From Amoebophrya sp. A120 (taxonomy: Eukaryota > Sar > Dinophyceae > Syndiniales > Amoebophryaceae): a DNA stretch of 64,000 nt. The notes under the pieces were generated by a model. That model saw only the letters and a program-made list of their open reading frames with translations, was not told where the DNA came from and searched no databases. The translations under genes and the position numbers were made by a program. The stretch lies in assembly GCA_905178155.1 (NCBI GenBank), contig CAJINV010000001.1, positions 13,328,635 to 13,392,634 of the forward strand, written 5' to 3'. Shown here piece after piece: positions 41,754-52,156 of the stretch (positions are counted from its first letter, which is position 1; each line of letters starts with the position of its first letter).

Positions 41754-43109
41754 TCATCTTTTGTTGAGTCGCTGCCGCTGTGCGTTCGTCAGCTTTTCGC
41801 TCTTTCTATCATTGGTAAAGAGGGGCGACGATGGCGCTCCCACATCTCGTCTCGTACCTGGCAAAAGAACATTTTTCCAGCGTGCCACTAGCCCTCGATC
41901 GCGTGTACGGATGGAGTGCGCTCCACCATGTGAGAGAATGGTGGAACGAGAGGTGTCCGCCACAGGAGAACTCGAAACCAAACCTCCATCGGAGATGCTG
42001 GGTGGAGCTGTGTCCGCGTCATTCGCAGTTCCTTCGAATTTGTTCAAGGTCTCAAAGGCTGCTACTGGTGGTCGCGCATCACTTCTAGTACTCTTCAGCC
42101 CGTCCTGATTTGGAGGCAGCTCTCGTGGCTCGTCCGCAACAGCACCAGCCGCAAATTCGTGTGCTCGTTCACTATTCCGACGGAGCAGGCGAAACTTCCA
42201 GAGCAGGAATTTCTGCCGCACGTCTTCCCAAGTCGAAACCGCGGATTTCCGCAAGCCCCGAAGGTCAAGGAGTGGTAGCAATTCTAGCAGCATGTTGCTG
42301 GACTGGGAAAACAACAGCATGAGACACATGTGTTCCTGCGCCATGAGCCGCTTTGCGCCCACCTGCAGGGGCACGAAGGAGATCCGCAGTATTGCGTGCG
42401 CCGGCGTTACATACTTGACGAGGTTCGCAACAAACAGCCAGGAGTAGACAAAAGAAGCCGCCTCTGCCCAGTCCTTGAGTTTGGACACCAACATGCGTCG
42501 CTGAAACTCCCGCTCTTCTTCATCCTCAATCTCGGGAAGAGCAACCGTTTCCTCTGTCGATTCGTTCGCAAATTCCACATGCTCCTCATCATCGCCTTCC
42601 GGGGCCTTTTCTGCTCGTGGTCCGCCAGTCAGCATTCTCTTAAGAGATCGATAGCGCATCAAAACCTCACTCCAAACCGCCTTGCGCTGCAGCGAATAGA
42701 AAACTTTCGTCCCGATGTCAAGCAGAGTTTCCACAGGAAGCAGCGTCAGCAGCAAAAACGCAACGCGTTGCGGTTTCGTCAGGTCTAATGAATTGGGTGC
42801 GTCGACGCCTTTCATCCGTAGCGAAGGGCCTTCGTCTGTTTCGCTCGGCGGTAAGGAAAGCAATTTTCTCACGAATCGCTCCCTTGCCGCCAGCGCGCGT
42901 CCGTCCGCGTGCACCAGATTTTGCAACCGCATGCCGGGTGTGGGCTTCCCACGCCACACAGTGAGATACCAGATGATAAAGCGCACAAGCGTCAGACCCC
43001 AGGTTTCATCGATCGGAGCCCGTAGCAAGTCTTGGCAGCTCCGGAATATGATGCGGGCGATGTTGGCCTCCATCTGGAGACTGTCCAGCTGCGAGGCACG
43101 AAGCACCAT
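41754..43109 (-). CDS. PEX2: PEX2-like peroxin lacking a RING finger
   Basis: Single exon, 451 residues from the ATG at 43109. The start MVLRASQLDSLQMEANIARI parallels the PEX2 signature VLRxSQLDALE. It is followed by the Pex2/Pex12-type segments WGLTLVRFIIWYLTVWRGKP, TPGMRLQNLV, VAFLLLTLLPVETLLDIGTK, WAEAASFVYSWLFVANLVKY and MAQEHMCLMLLFSQSSNMLL, in the family order; several are hydrophobic enough to be membrane-embedded. Family members end with a C3HC4 RING that ubiquitinates the import receptor. Here the ~130 residues after the last membrane region are Ser/Arg/Asp-rich with no CxxC pairs, and no RING-coding exon is visible before the next gene. An acidic insertion (PEGDDEEHVEF, EIEDEEEREF) is also unusual. 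Confidence 0.7.
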   Translation of the reverse strand: MVLRASQLDSLQMEANIARIIFRSCQDLLRAPIDETWGLTLVRFIIWYLTVWRGKPTPGMRLQNLVHADGRALAARERFVRKLLSLPPSETDEGPSLRMKGVDAPNSLDLTKPQRVAFLLLTLLPVETLLDIGTKVFYSLQRKAVWSEVLMRYRSLKRMLTGGPRAEKAPEGDDEEHVEFANESTEETVALPEIEDEEEREFQRRMLVSKLKDWAEAASFVYSWLFVANLVKYVTPAHAILRISFVPLQVGAKRLMAQEHMCLMLLFSQSSNMLLELLPLLDLRGLRKSAVSTWEDVRQKFLLWKFRLLRRNSERAHEFAAGAVADEPRELPPNQDGLKSTRSDARPPVAAFETLNKFEGTANDADTAPPSISDGGLVSSSPVADTSRSTILSHGGAHSIRTRDRGLVARWKNVLLPGTRRDVGAPSSPLFTNDRKSEKLTNAQRQRLNKR

Positions 43110-44349
43110 GGTTTTCAAAAAAATATTGACGTACAAATAAGTATCTTCGTTGGGGTGCTGTCCGGGTCCGAAACGATCTGCATACTAAGTGGATTTGTAG
43201 TCTTTTCGACACACTAAAACCAAGATGGAAGACACGGCGTCGACACCTGATCCAAAAAAGGATCCGAAGGACAAAAATCGCGAATCGCAAACAACTTACT
43301 AAAGTTAGTACTTACTGCTTGAGCACATGAGATCCAATGCTGCGCCGCCGGTGCTGCGTCGATCTTCCGGGAGTAAGGTCAGAAAGCCCGAACCTGTTGT
43401 ACAAAGCTGGAACAGAGGGACAGGGCGGGCGCTTAATGGCCTGCTCTAATGCCAACGAATCGGGTCTAGATGTGTTTTCTCTTTTTGCAGTTTTGTTTCG
43501 CCGCTGTCTCATGCGTCAGTTCCTTGTGCAAAAGGTCCAAATCTTTTCAGAGTCGCGATAAGGGATCTAACGCGGAGGTTTGAACTACAAAGCAAAAGAC
43601 ACAGCTCGCCGTCAGGGGAAAGAAAAAAAAGTCCGCTCAGTAAAAATACGGAGTAAAAACAGGTGCCTATTGTGACTAGAGGTACTTACATCGTGGGGTG
43701 CAGTTTCTACAGCTACAAGGGAGCCCGATTTCACTACAAGTTTTACTTGGGGTCGTTTTTACAAAGACGAAAAGATTCAGCTGAAGAAGATGGCTTTATC
43801 CTGAGCGCGTCTTCTGGTTTTGTTTTTGTTCGGGAAGGGTCAATAATAAATTCGAGTTCTGGAGGCCTTGGAAGGCAGTAAAAGTGTGGTATCATGTGAC
43901 AGTTCTGCAAGAACTAGTTTGTCATCGTTGCAATCCACAAAGCGAAATCGTATTCATAGGTGTGTGTATAGACAAGCGCACGACGCTTGTCTTGGGAATG
44001 CACAGGATAAAGTTCGAAAAGATTTGCTGCCAGGTCGTCGCAAAGACAACCCAAATCTAGTACGCAGAGCGCATCTGAAGTGCAGCTGCAGCGTAGTACT
44101 GTAGGTGTACGAAAGACGAGATGATGAAGCTTGAGAATCAACACGATTCACTGCGTCTCCTGGCATGCAGGGCAGTAAGGACATGGAATCCGTGCTGTTG
44201 TCTAGTGTCACAAAAGTTCAAATCATGTACAGGTGCATATCTTTTACCGAGTTTCGGTATGTGAATCTTCTTCCACCGGAAGTTAGTGCGTTAGCGTTGG
44301 CGCGTCACCCCATGATTAGCACTGCATTTTGTTTCTTACTCCTGGTTCG
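43110..44349. other. Intergenic
   Basis: About 1.2 kb; no gene or repeat recognised. Confidence 0.45.
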
Positions 44350-47300
44350 CTACTTTTTCGGCTTCTTCGACTTTGGCGGTGCCACCGCGATTGCCTCGTC
44401 AATAGGCGCAGACCCGGGCGCGACCTTGGTGACGCGTGCTCTTCCTGCAGCATTGAATCCGGGATTGTTGTTTCGCTGCTTCGCTGCTACATCAGCAGAC
44501 AATGCCATGCCGTTCGCTCCAAACGGATTCATGGTGTCCTGAGATGGTGGCGGGAATATGAACCCCGCAGTGCGCGTCGACGTCGCCGCGGGCGGGTACT
44601 GTGAAACGGACGCTCCGCCAGTAGCCGTTGTGCAGCTAGATATGGATTGGCTCGCATCGTCCTGGGCGGGAAAGAAGCTGCAGGAATTCGTAAATGCAAC
44701 TTCTGCTCTGGTGTTCGTGGCAAGTCTTTTTCCACTCATCAAACACCCCTGCTCGGGCTCGTGCAGCTCCAAACGGCCGCGCTTCAAGTTGTTTCCCGCG
44801 GACGATGCTGCGTTGATATTGTAATTCGGATGGCAATTGCTCACCGTTGTCGTGCGCGAAAAATCGTCGTCCTGAAAAGCCAGCCGCTGCTGCAACATGG
44901 CGGTCGTGCCGGGCTGACTGTCAACATTCTTCGCGGCCGCAGCGGTTCGTGCGGAATGGATGAAGCTAGAGGATGCGCTCGAAGTAGGAGGAGCATTCGC
45001 AGCTCTACTTGGCCACCGCGTCGCGGTACTCGGATTCGGATTCCGGGTGCAGGCGGGGGACTTGAGGTTGTTGATGTTCGCACTCGCGTTCGCAAAAGAA
45101 CCACCTGTGTTACTTTGCTGGTCTCCAAAGAGCCGTGGGTACTGCTTTTGCTTGGATGTCAACGCGTTGCCGGGATTAAGCAGCATGTTCTCTTCTGGAT
45201 TGATCATTTGAGAAGTTGAAGTTGTGCTCGCAACTACAGTATTCGACGGAAAAGAGCAACTCGCTGGATTCGGTGCGACGGTTTTGTGCAGGAGCTTCTT
45301 GGCCTGCTGTGTGCTCGAACCTCTCGGAGTGGTCGTCGCGCAAGAGCTCGCAGATGCAGCACCGTTCCGGGCAGCCTCCAAAATCTTGACTGTCGCGTGC
45401 ACTTGCTTCGCTGCAACTGATTTTTCTAGCGGGTTCCTGATGCCGCTCGGAAGTGGTACGGGCCGGTCCGCGACCAGATCCAGCATCCATTCCCTGTTGT
45501 GATTTGATTTGACAAATTTTTTGGTATCAGCACATTCTCGTCCACAAGTGCAAAAAGCTGAAAGCAGCAGTCCATCAACATTATACCGAATCTTCAATAA
45601 TCTTGCGGTGTCATGATCCAATTCACGGAGCGCCAGGTCGTAGGCTTCAAAGGCTTTCGTGTTCACGTCAACTGGGTACTCTTCCTCAACCTCGGACTGC
45701 GAGACCTGGGACGGACACTGGCTATCTTCCTCGCCAAACCTGGAAAAAAAGAAATGCGGGATGATGTCACCAACAACGACTGTTGAAACAAGTGAAACAA
45801 AACGAATTTTGGTTGACGGGTATGTGATTTGAAACTGCTCCTGGTGGAGATGATGCGACCTTTAAAGAATTCTCCTGCTCTTACCATTCGTGCTGCAGCA
45901 GCTGCTCCGCCGTCCATCGCTTCTTCGGATCGTATGCCAGGGAGTGCAGCACGATTTCGGAGATAGCCTCGACGTGATTTCCCGCGCGCGCTCGCAAGGC
46001 CCGCCACCGGTTTTCGCACCATTTTTGATTCTTCTTACTCTTCTCGATTACTTCGGGTTCGGCCTTGCAACCCTTCCCGGCGAGCCCGTAAAGCCGTGCA
46101 CGATGGTCTAGCGTACCCGCAATGGACATGGGAATCAAACTGTGCTCGTGCGAGAGCCCCACGAGTTCAAACCTAAAAATAATTGGCAGTTCCGACGACG
46201 TGCTTTGAAACTGCAGATTTTCTGCGGCGTGCATATGATATTTGTTCGACTAAAGCACTTCATTAAGTACACTCTTGTCCTCTCCTTAATGTAGTTTTAA
46301 TCAGCTACAACATGATCTTGAAGCTTCCATGATTTTCATCAGCAACATCAAGCATATTCAGTACAGCACGCATCCCAAGCCGAAGACGTCGACTTTCGCG
46401 TCGTAATCCTCGACGGCCGCAAGCATTTCCGGCGCCAGGTAGCACCGGGTACCGACCCCGCGCTTCGTGGTCATCTTGTTTACCATGCTCCGGGCCATGC
46501 CCATGTCGGCTAATACTGCTTCCCGCTTGTTCCGGTCGAAAAAAATATTTTCCCGCTTCACATCGCGATGCAGCACCTCGTGTTGGTGCATCCAATCCAA
46601 GGCGCGGAGAATTCCCGCACATATCCGGCGCACCATCGAGATTTCGTTCACTGCAAACCTGCGATCGAAGGGACAGCGAGAGATAATTGTCATGTTTGCC
46701 ACTACATTGCAAATTGGGTGGACGCAGAACCTTGTATGAAGGAGAAATTCTGCGCACTAGAAGCCTCATAGATTCTATGCGAAGAAAAAGAGAGAAAGGC
46801 CGATGCAAAATACTCGTCGAGACTGCCAGGCCGGTAGCAGGGCATTACGAGGTAGACGTAGTCGAACTTGCTCGCATCCGTCCCGAGTCTATGAAATGGA
46901 AAAACAGCTGCTTTGCGCAATGACAAGTCCGTATTACTCGTCAGTTTTGCCGTGGAATCATAATATTCCGAACTCATATGCTGTGCAGACAGCAGTAGCG
47001 GGATATCTATGTATCTTTGTGAGCTGGAAGCGCATTAAACGAGCAGCACATGCATTTTTTTCTTTCGCTGGAACTGTAACTGAGACGAACTTGTCAGGCA
47101 CAACAAGAGTGCTTTCTTCGATCCGTACTCTGTGTAGAGATGCAGAAGCGGGGAGATGTTCGGGTGTCGCAAGTACTTGAGGAAGTGAACCTTTGTTTGT
47201 TCCAGTTCCATGTATGATGACTATCTGTAAGATGACAATCATTTTTGATCACGTCAATTACTCAGTAAAATTACGGTGCGTTCCCATACCATACGCAGCA

Positions 47301-47784
47301 GAATGAACTAAAGTACCTCGCGGAGCAGCCTCAATGTGTCTTCCCAGTCGTCCGCGCTCTTCGTTATTTTTATGCGCTTGACCGCGACGCAATCGTAGGT
47401 AGCAAGCGATGGGTTTTTCCCTCCCGGAAGGACCTGGGCCCGCGCCACCGTTCCAAAGCCGCCCTCTGCAAGAAACTCGGGTTTACTCAACATGCCCTGC
47501 GGCAGCTCGAAAACCCCGTGTTTCTGCAGGTCGTACTTTTGCATTGGCTGTGGGTTCAGCGTCTTTGGGCACAACACCCCCGTCTGAACGGCCCGTTTCA
47601 CAACTTTGCGCAATGCTCCTTCGTCCAAAACATCGGAGAGCTGAGAGGAGGCTGTTTTGTTGATACAGTTTGCCGTTGGAGAAAGCAAAAACAGTTTCAT
47701 CGTCTTCAGCAGCTGAAAAACAGTTCCGCAAGGCACGATCCTGGTAGTAAGACCAGGCAAATTCGAAAGAGGCAGCTGTATCAT
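44350..47784 (-). CDS. Protein kinase with long disordered tail
   Basis: 868 residues from six exons: 47317-47784, 47129-47220, 46814-46888, 46365-46658, 45885-46172 and 44350-45739, all with GTA donors and consistent phase. Kinase motifs in order: glycine loop LAEGGFGTVARA (~105), DCVAVKRIK with the ATP lysine (~136), HPNISPLLHLY, HRDVKREN catalytic loop (~240), DMGMA in place of DFG, GTRCYLAPEML (APE present), VDVFGLGCV and KKRWTAEQLLQHEW. The lysine, catalytic Asp and metal Asp are all present, so activity is plausible. The last ~460 residues are Ala/Ser/Asn/Thr-rich and disordered, after a short Cys-containing segment (FCTCGRECADTKKF). Group not determined. Confidence 0.9.
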
Positions 47785-49147
47785 AGCTAAAGGATTTACT
47801 TGTTACCTGGTGGCATCGGCTGGGTGCTTTGCGTGTTAGCAGGCACCCCCTGGAGTCGTGCTCCGGCGACCATTTTCTTAGTTTTGGATGCTATAGCTTT
47901 TGACGGGTCAACTTTTGTTTTGATTTCGGTACTTTACAGGTTTATGTCTTCGCGATGCATATTTGAGGCCTCAGGAGGTCGCCGCAACACAATTTGTCAC
48001 GCGGCAATGACTGAGGTACAGACGAAGCAGCAACAGGCCGTGCGTATTGGTATTACTAACTTAATTTTGGGGATAAGAACAAAAGCAGCTCCTCAACAAA
48101 CACACTATGATTGATTCATGTGAAAGCACATAATTAATGTAGAATCGATGCCTTGTGGCGACCAGCATTCATCAAAAAAATCAGTTCACAAACTTGCGTA
48201 CTCAAGTTCAACTACACGGAAGGCACAAACAAAAGTAGTCCGTCTGTCAACAACTTGTTGCATTAAGTAGTTTGCATTTTTATCGAGGTTGCGAGTCAGC
48301 AGTTTTGAAATAAAGAAGCATCCGCTTCTTCACCTTTGCAGCCACTTTGACAAGAATCGAGACGACAACGAACAGAGGTTCAAGACGCTTATGGAACTTC
48401 CTTTCACGAAAAACACATTTTCCAACCGTTTTGTTTGTCATCTCATCACGAAGAAGTGTATAGAATGCTCCATCTGTCTACCAACACAGCAGCTGTCGTT
48501 GACAATCAGATTTTTTTCTTGCGAAAAAAAATGAACATCAAATCGCTCCTTGTTCTATTGTGGTAAGTACTATGCCAGACCTCAGAATGCGGGTGAACAT
48601 ATTTTCTTTGCTCACGGTTTCTTTGTCAATCTGCATGGCGCTTCTTCCATCACGCTTTCACGTGCTCCTTGCAAACCAACTTCGAACCAAAGAAACGAAC
48701 CACGACAACATGCACCACATACTTCATCAAAAAAGGCAAAGCAGGAGCTTGCACGAGAAAAAGCAAGACAGAAGGAAGAACTTTCCTGGATCAGTCAGAA
48801 ACTCACACGCTTTGAAGACCACATCTATGCGCTCCACATTAAGGCCAGGTGAAGGGCGAGAGCTGCATCTAATTGACACTGTTGTTTCTCGTCTTCTTGA
48901 TCTTCTTTCGCGCAGACACAAACGCGCTGACTTTCTTTGGGCTTCTCTCCTGATCTTTCAAACGGTTGCGTCAACGCCTCTGCGCGCGTACAGTAGGTAC
49001 GCGCTTTCTGTCGCACATCACAATAACAGGCTGGCTCTTGTTCATTTTTGTGCCGCCTCTACTCGCTAGGTTGCGAGGAACAATAGTTCGGCAATCACTA
49101 AATCGTATGCTTCGAGGTACAACCTCTGCACTAGATGTCTATGTCAT
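47785..49147. other. Intergenic
   Basis: About 1.36 kb; plus-strand frames of 100-169 codons (48560-49069) are Arg/Ser/Leu-rich with no domain and are judged chance. No repeat seen. Confidence 0.4.
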
Positions 49148-51763
49148 TTATGGTTTTGGCTTTTTTGGGGGCCTTTGGAGTATCGTCTCGTCAACCTTCT
49201 TCACACTGCGTTCGGCGTCTCTTTTGAAAACAAAGACATCCTCTCCTATGCACGGTCCTGAGCCAGCTTGGTTTGAGATACACTCCGCAGTCCGTCGGTC
49301 GCGCGTGTCTTCGAGCGCGGCGCGCAGGACAGGAATCGCGCCGATGCGTCCTTCCCGAACGGCAAAAAACCGCGCGAAACGAAACATTCCGGAAATAGCG
49401 GCGGAGAACATACCGAAGATTCTACCCGACATCAGATACCCTGCAGCTTCTGCGAGCGCCGCACGCGTGAAGCTGGTGACGCCTTGCTGTTGACTGTCAT
49501 CGAGACCGCCGCCCTCCGCTACGAAATGGAGAAGCGCTCCAATCTCTCCGTATCCTGGTTTCACAGCGACCTGCTGCCAAAAAGTAGCCTGCAAAAAATC
49601 CCAGGCGGGAATGCCCAAAGGCTTCCCGTCCGACAGGCTGCACACCGCCCTGGGCTGCATTTCCTGTTTCCTTGTTATCGTCCCGTTTTTCGCGGTCGTT
49701 TCGGTCGTCACCCGCAGAGCGGGGCTGACGAAGCCCGGACCGGAGCTGAGTTCCATCCAAACGGACCGCCGGTAGTCCCAGCTCTGAAAGAGCTCGTCCA
49801 GAATGTAGCAGGTGTCCAGTGCGTGATCCGGGACGATCTGGTAGCGCCCATTTTTCCCCGTCTGCCCGGCGTTGTACTCTTTCTTCTCGAAGAGCATGTA
49901 GCCGAACCAGGAGTGGAACAGCTGCTCCAGATCGACGTCCGTCGGCCCCCGCGAGACTTTTCGGCCAGGCTCCCCCAGTAACGGACACACTTGTGCCGCG
50001 TGCGAAGTGACCACAACAGTGTGGAGTTTCGCATTGTGGTTTTTCTCAATGTACCGCTGCAGGTACCGCTCCGCACCGTAGGTCCTCTGGAAGGTTTCGC
50101 CAGGGTTACGGAAAAAGGATGTGGAGGAATCTTCGTGGCGTGGGCCCAGCGGGTAATTTTGGAACACCGCGGTCTTGATCAGAATGTCCACACGGAAATC
50201 GTCCATGCTTTTCACCACGTCGCTAATCTGAAGATTTTTACTTTGGCTTCGATTTTTCTCAACGGGCTATGAAAACCGGTCACCAGGATCAGTTGTACTG
50301 CTACAAAGACAATGAATGAAATGAATTCATTAGCTTTAAACGAGGTAGCTCGGAGCATCAGGTTTTCTGCTACTAAGCATGTACTCGCTGGTAATCTTCC
50401 TCTGCTCCAAAATCGTAGATAAAGCACTTCAGGCGTGTGAAATCGGGGCGAAGAATTGTGTGGATAATGGAGTCACACGCCGTCATCGAAGGCACGCCAA
50501 GGTAGAGCATTTTTGCACGCCCCCACTCAGATAACCATTTGGCCGTGTGGTAGCCCACACCGTGCGTTGCGTCAGTGACCAAGATATTGCGGCCCTGTAG
50601 TTGTTCGATAAATTCTTCTCGAACGATCATGCCGATTCTAAAAATCTTCTTGACATTTTCTGATTTGACAGAGAGGGATTCCATAGTGTAACGAAAAACA
50701 ACATACAACAGTACAACTTACGCCGAATTTCTGGTGCGTTTCATCGTAGGTTTCCAGAAACGCTTCTTCCAACGGCCTGTCCAGCACGGTTTGGGCAGCA
50801 AAGGTGAGCGCGATGGGTACCACTACAGCCGTCCAGTAGAGGAATCCTATGACGAACGAGCCCCGACACGCGATGTTTTTGACCGTCAGCTTTTTCTCAT
50901 TGGGCACGAGGTCCTGTGGCCGCAAAAGCAACGCCTTCACGTTGTGCGTTTTGGACATGTAAATTTCCGCTTCGAGTTCGCCCTTCCACCAACAATAGCT
51001 GGAGTAGTAATTCCACATGAAGGACACAACCACGACCGCGACGATAACACCGAGAGTACCCTGTGCCGTTTTGTCGACCGCCAGCGCATCGTCCGGGCGA
51101 CCAACTTGCACGTCCCGATTCCCGAAGTAGTGCTGGACAATGGCCACGTAGTAGTCAGGTCCGCGGAGAAACACAAAATACCCGACGGAGGCGAACAGCA
51201 ACGCGAGGTGCCGGGAGAGCCAAATCAGGTCGAAAAAGCACCGGAAATGACCGTCGCCAACGAGCACGAGGAAAAACGTGAAAAACAGCGTGAACAGGAA
51301 GCCAAGCATGAAATCGCCGAACCCCTACCAAATGCAAAAATGTCTGGGTCTGGAAAAATTCACGTTTGTCATGCTTGTCTGGCGTGACTCTTAAATCTGT
51401 CATGCACGTTCCCAAGAGCTCCGTTTTTCTGTGATGCAGAGGCACAGTTTGTCATGCAGAATAGGCAACACCTAGGAGCTCAGAAACTTGTCGTGCTGAG
51501 CCAGCATTCGTAGCCTCATCATGAGACGCTACCCAGCATCACAAGTTTCCAGACCCAGACATTTTTACTTTTGATAACCCCACACGCCAGACGAAATCCG
51601 GAGTAGCGTCCAGGACTGCCGCCGCCGCCGGCTGCCTTTTCGCCTGCGCAAGTAGGGAGTCCACCTGCTCTGGTAACGCGGAGAGCCGCTCGAGCAGCTG
51701 CTCCGACAAACCATTCAGGCTCAGCATCGGCGGCGCGCTGTTGGAACCGGTATCCAGTCCCAT
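49148..51763 (-). CDS. Membrane-bound short-chain dehydrogenase-like protein
   Basis: 691 residues from exons 51577-51763, 50722-51320, 50385-50594 and 49148-50227; exons 1 and 2 are separated by an introner. The N-terminal part has several membrane segments (FMLGFLFTLFFTFFLVLVG, LGVIVAVVVVSFMWNYYS, FVIGFLYWTAVVVPIALTFA). From about residue 263 it turns into an SDR Rossmann domain: GRNILVTDATHGVGYHTAKW (TGxxxGxG variant), AKMLYLG, VDILIKTAVFQNYP and LHTVVVTSHAAQV. The usual YxxxK active site is not evident where expected (SWFGYMLFEKKEY), so catalysis is uncertain. The C-terminal region has another hydrophobic part (SGRIFGMFSAAISGMFRFAR). The start at 51763 is the first ATG; the frame is open further upstream. 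Confidence 0.8.
51326..51576. mobile_element. Introner-like element, family A (copy 3)
   Basis: A 251 bp element in the SDR-like gene. The left end reads TACCAAATGC then AAAAATGTCTGGGTCTGG; the right end inward TATCAAAAGT then AAAAATGTCTGGGTCTGG. Flanked by ACCCC at 51321-51325 and 51577-51581. Removal with one ACCCC gives 786 coding bases for exons 1+2, divisible by three, joining FVWRVG to FGDFMLGF. The interior is clearly homologous to the RSP4 copy (TTTGTCATGCTTGTC, then GCRTGAC shortly after the left arm). Confidence 0.92.
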
Positions 51764-52156
51764 GCTCCGCGGCACTCGTGGCTTCCTACGAGCGACGTTG
51801 AGGCAATTGCATTTTGACTTTCGTTGATACACCGTCAACACGAGGGTGATTCAAAAGCAAATCTAGAAGTAGAAACACACCAGAATACGCAGCAAAAATC
51901 TTGAACGAAATCGCTCTGAAATTACTCTCCGCAAGAAAACGAGTTGCACTTACACTTACTCACGACCGGTAGCACGGTCAACAAAAGAAAAGCACAATCT
52001 ATCAAAAGAAAATTTGTCAATATGCGTACAAGCCAGCTCCATCGAACAAAGCAGCGAAAGTAGTGGTGATTTGTAAGTATTTGATTCCTTATTTTTCATT
52101 TGTTTTTTTTTTCGTGTCGCCAATTAGTTGTGAGTATGACAAGTCAACAGAGTTTT
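51764..52156. other. Intergenic
   Basis: About 390 bp; nothing recognised. Confidence 0.45.

Noticed and set aside
48560-49069. Plus-strand frame of 169 codons in an intergenic region
   Set aside because: No homology, Arg/Ser/Leu-rich, wrong strand; likely chance.
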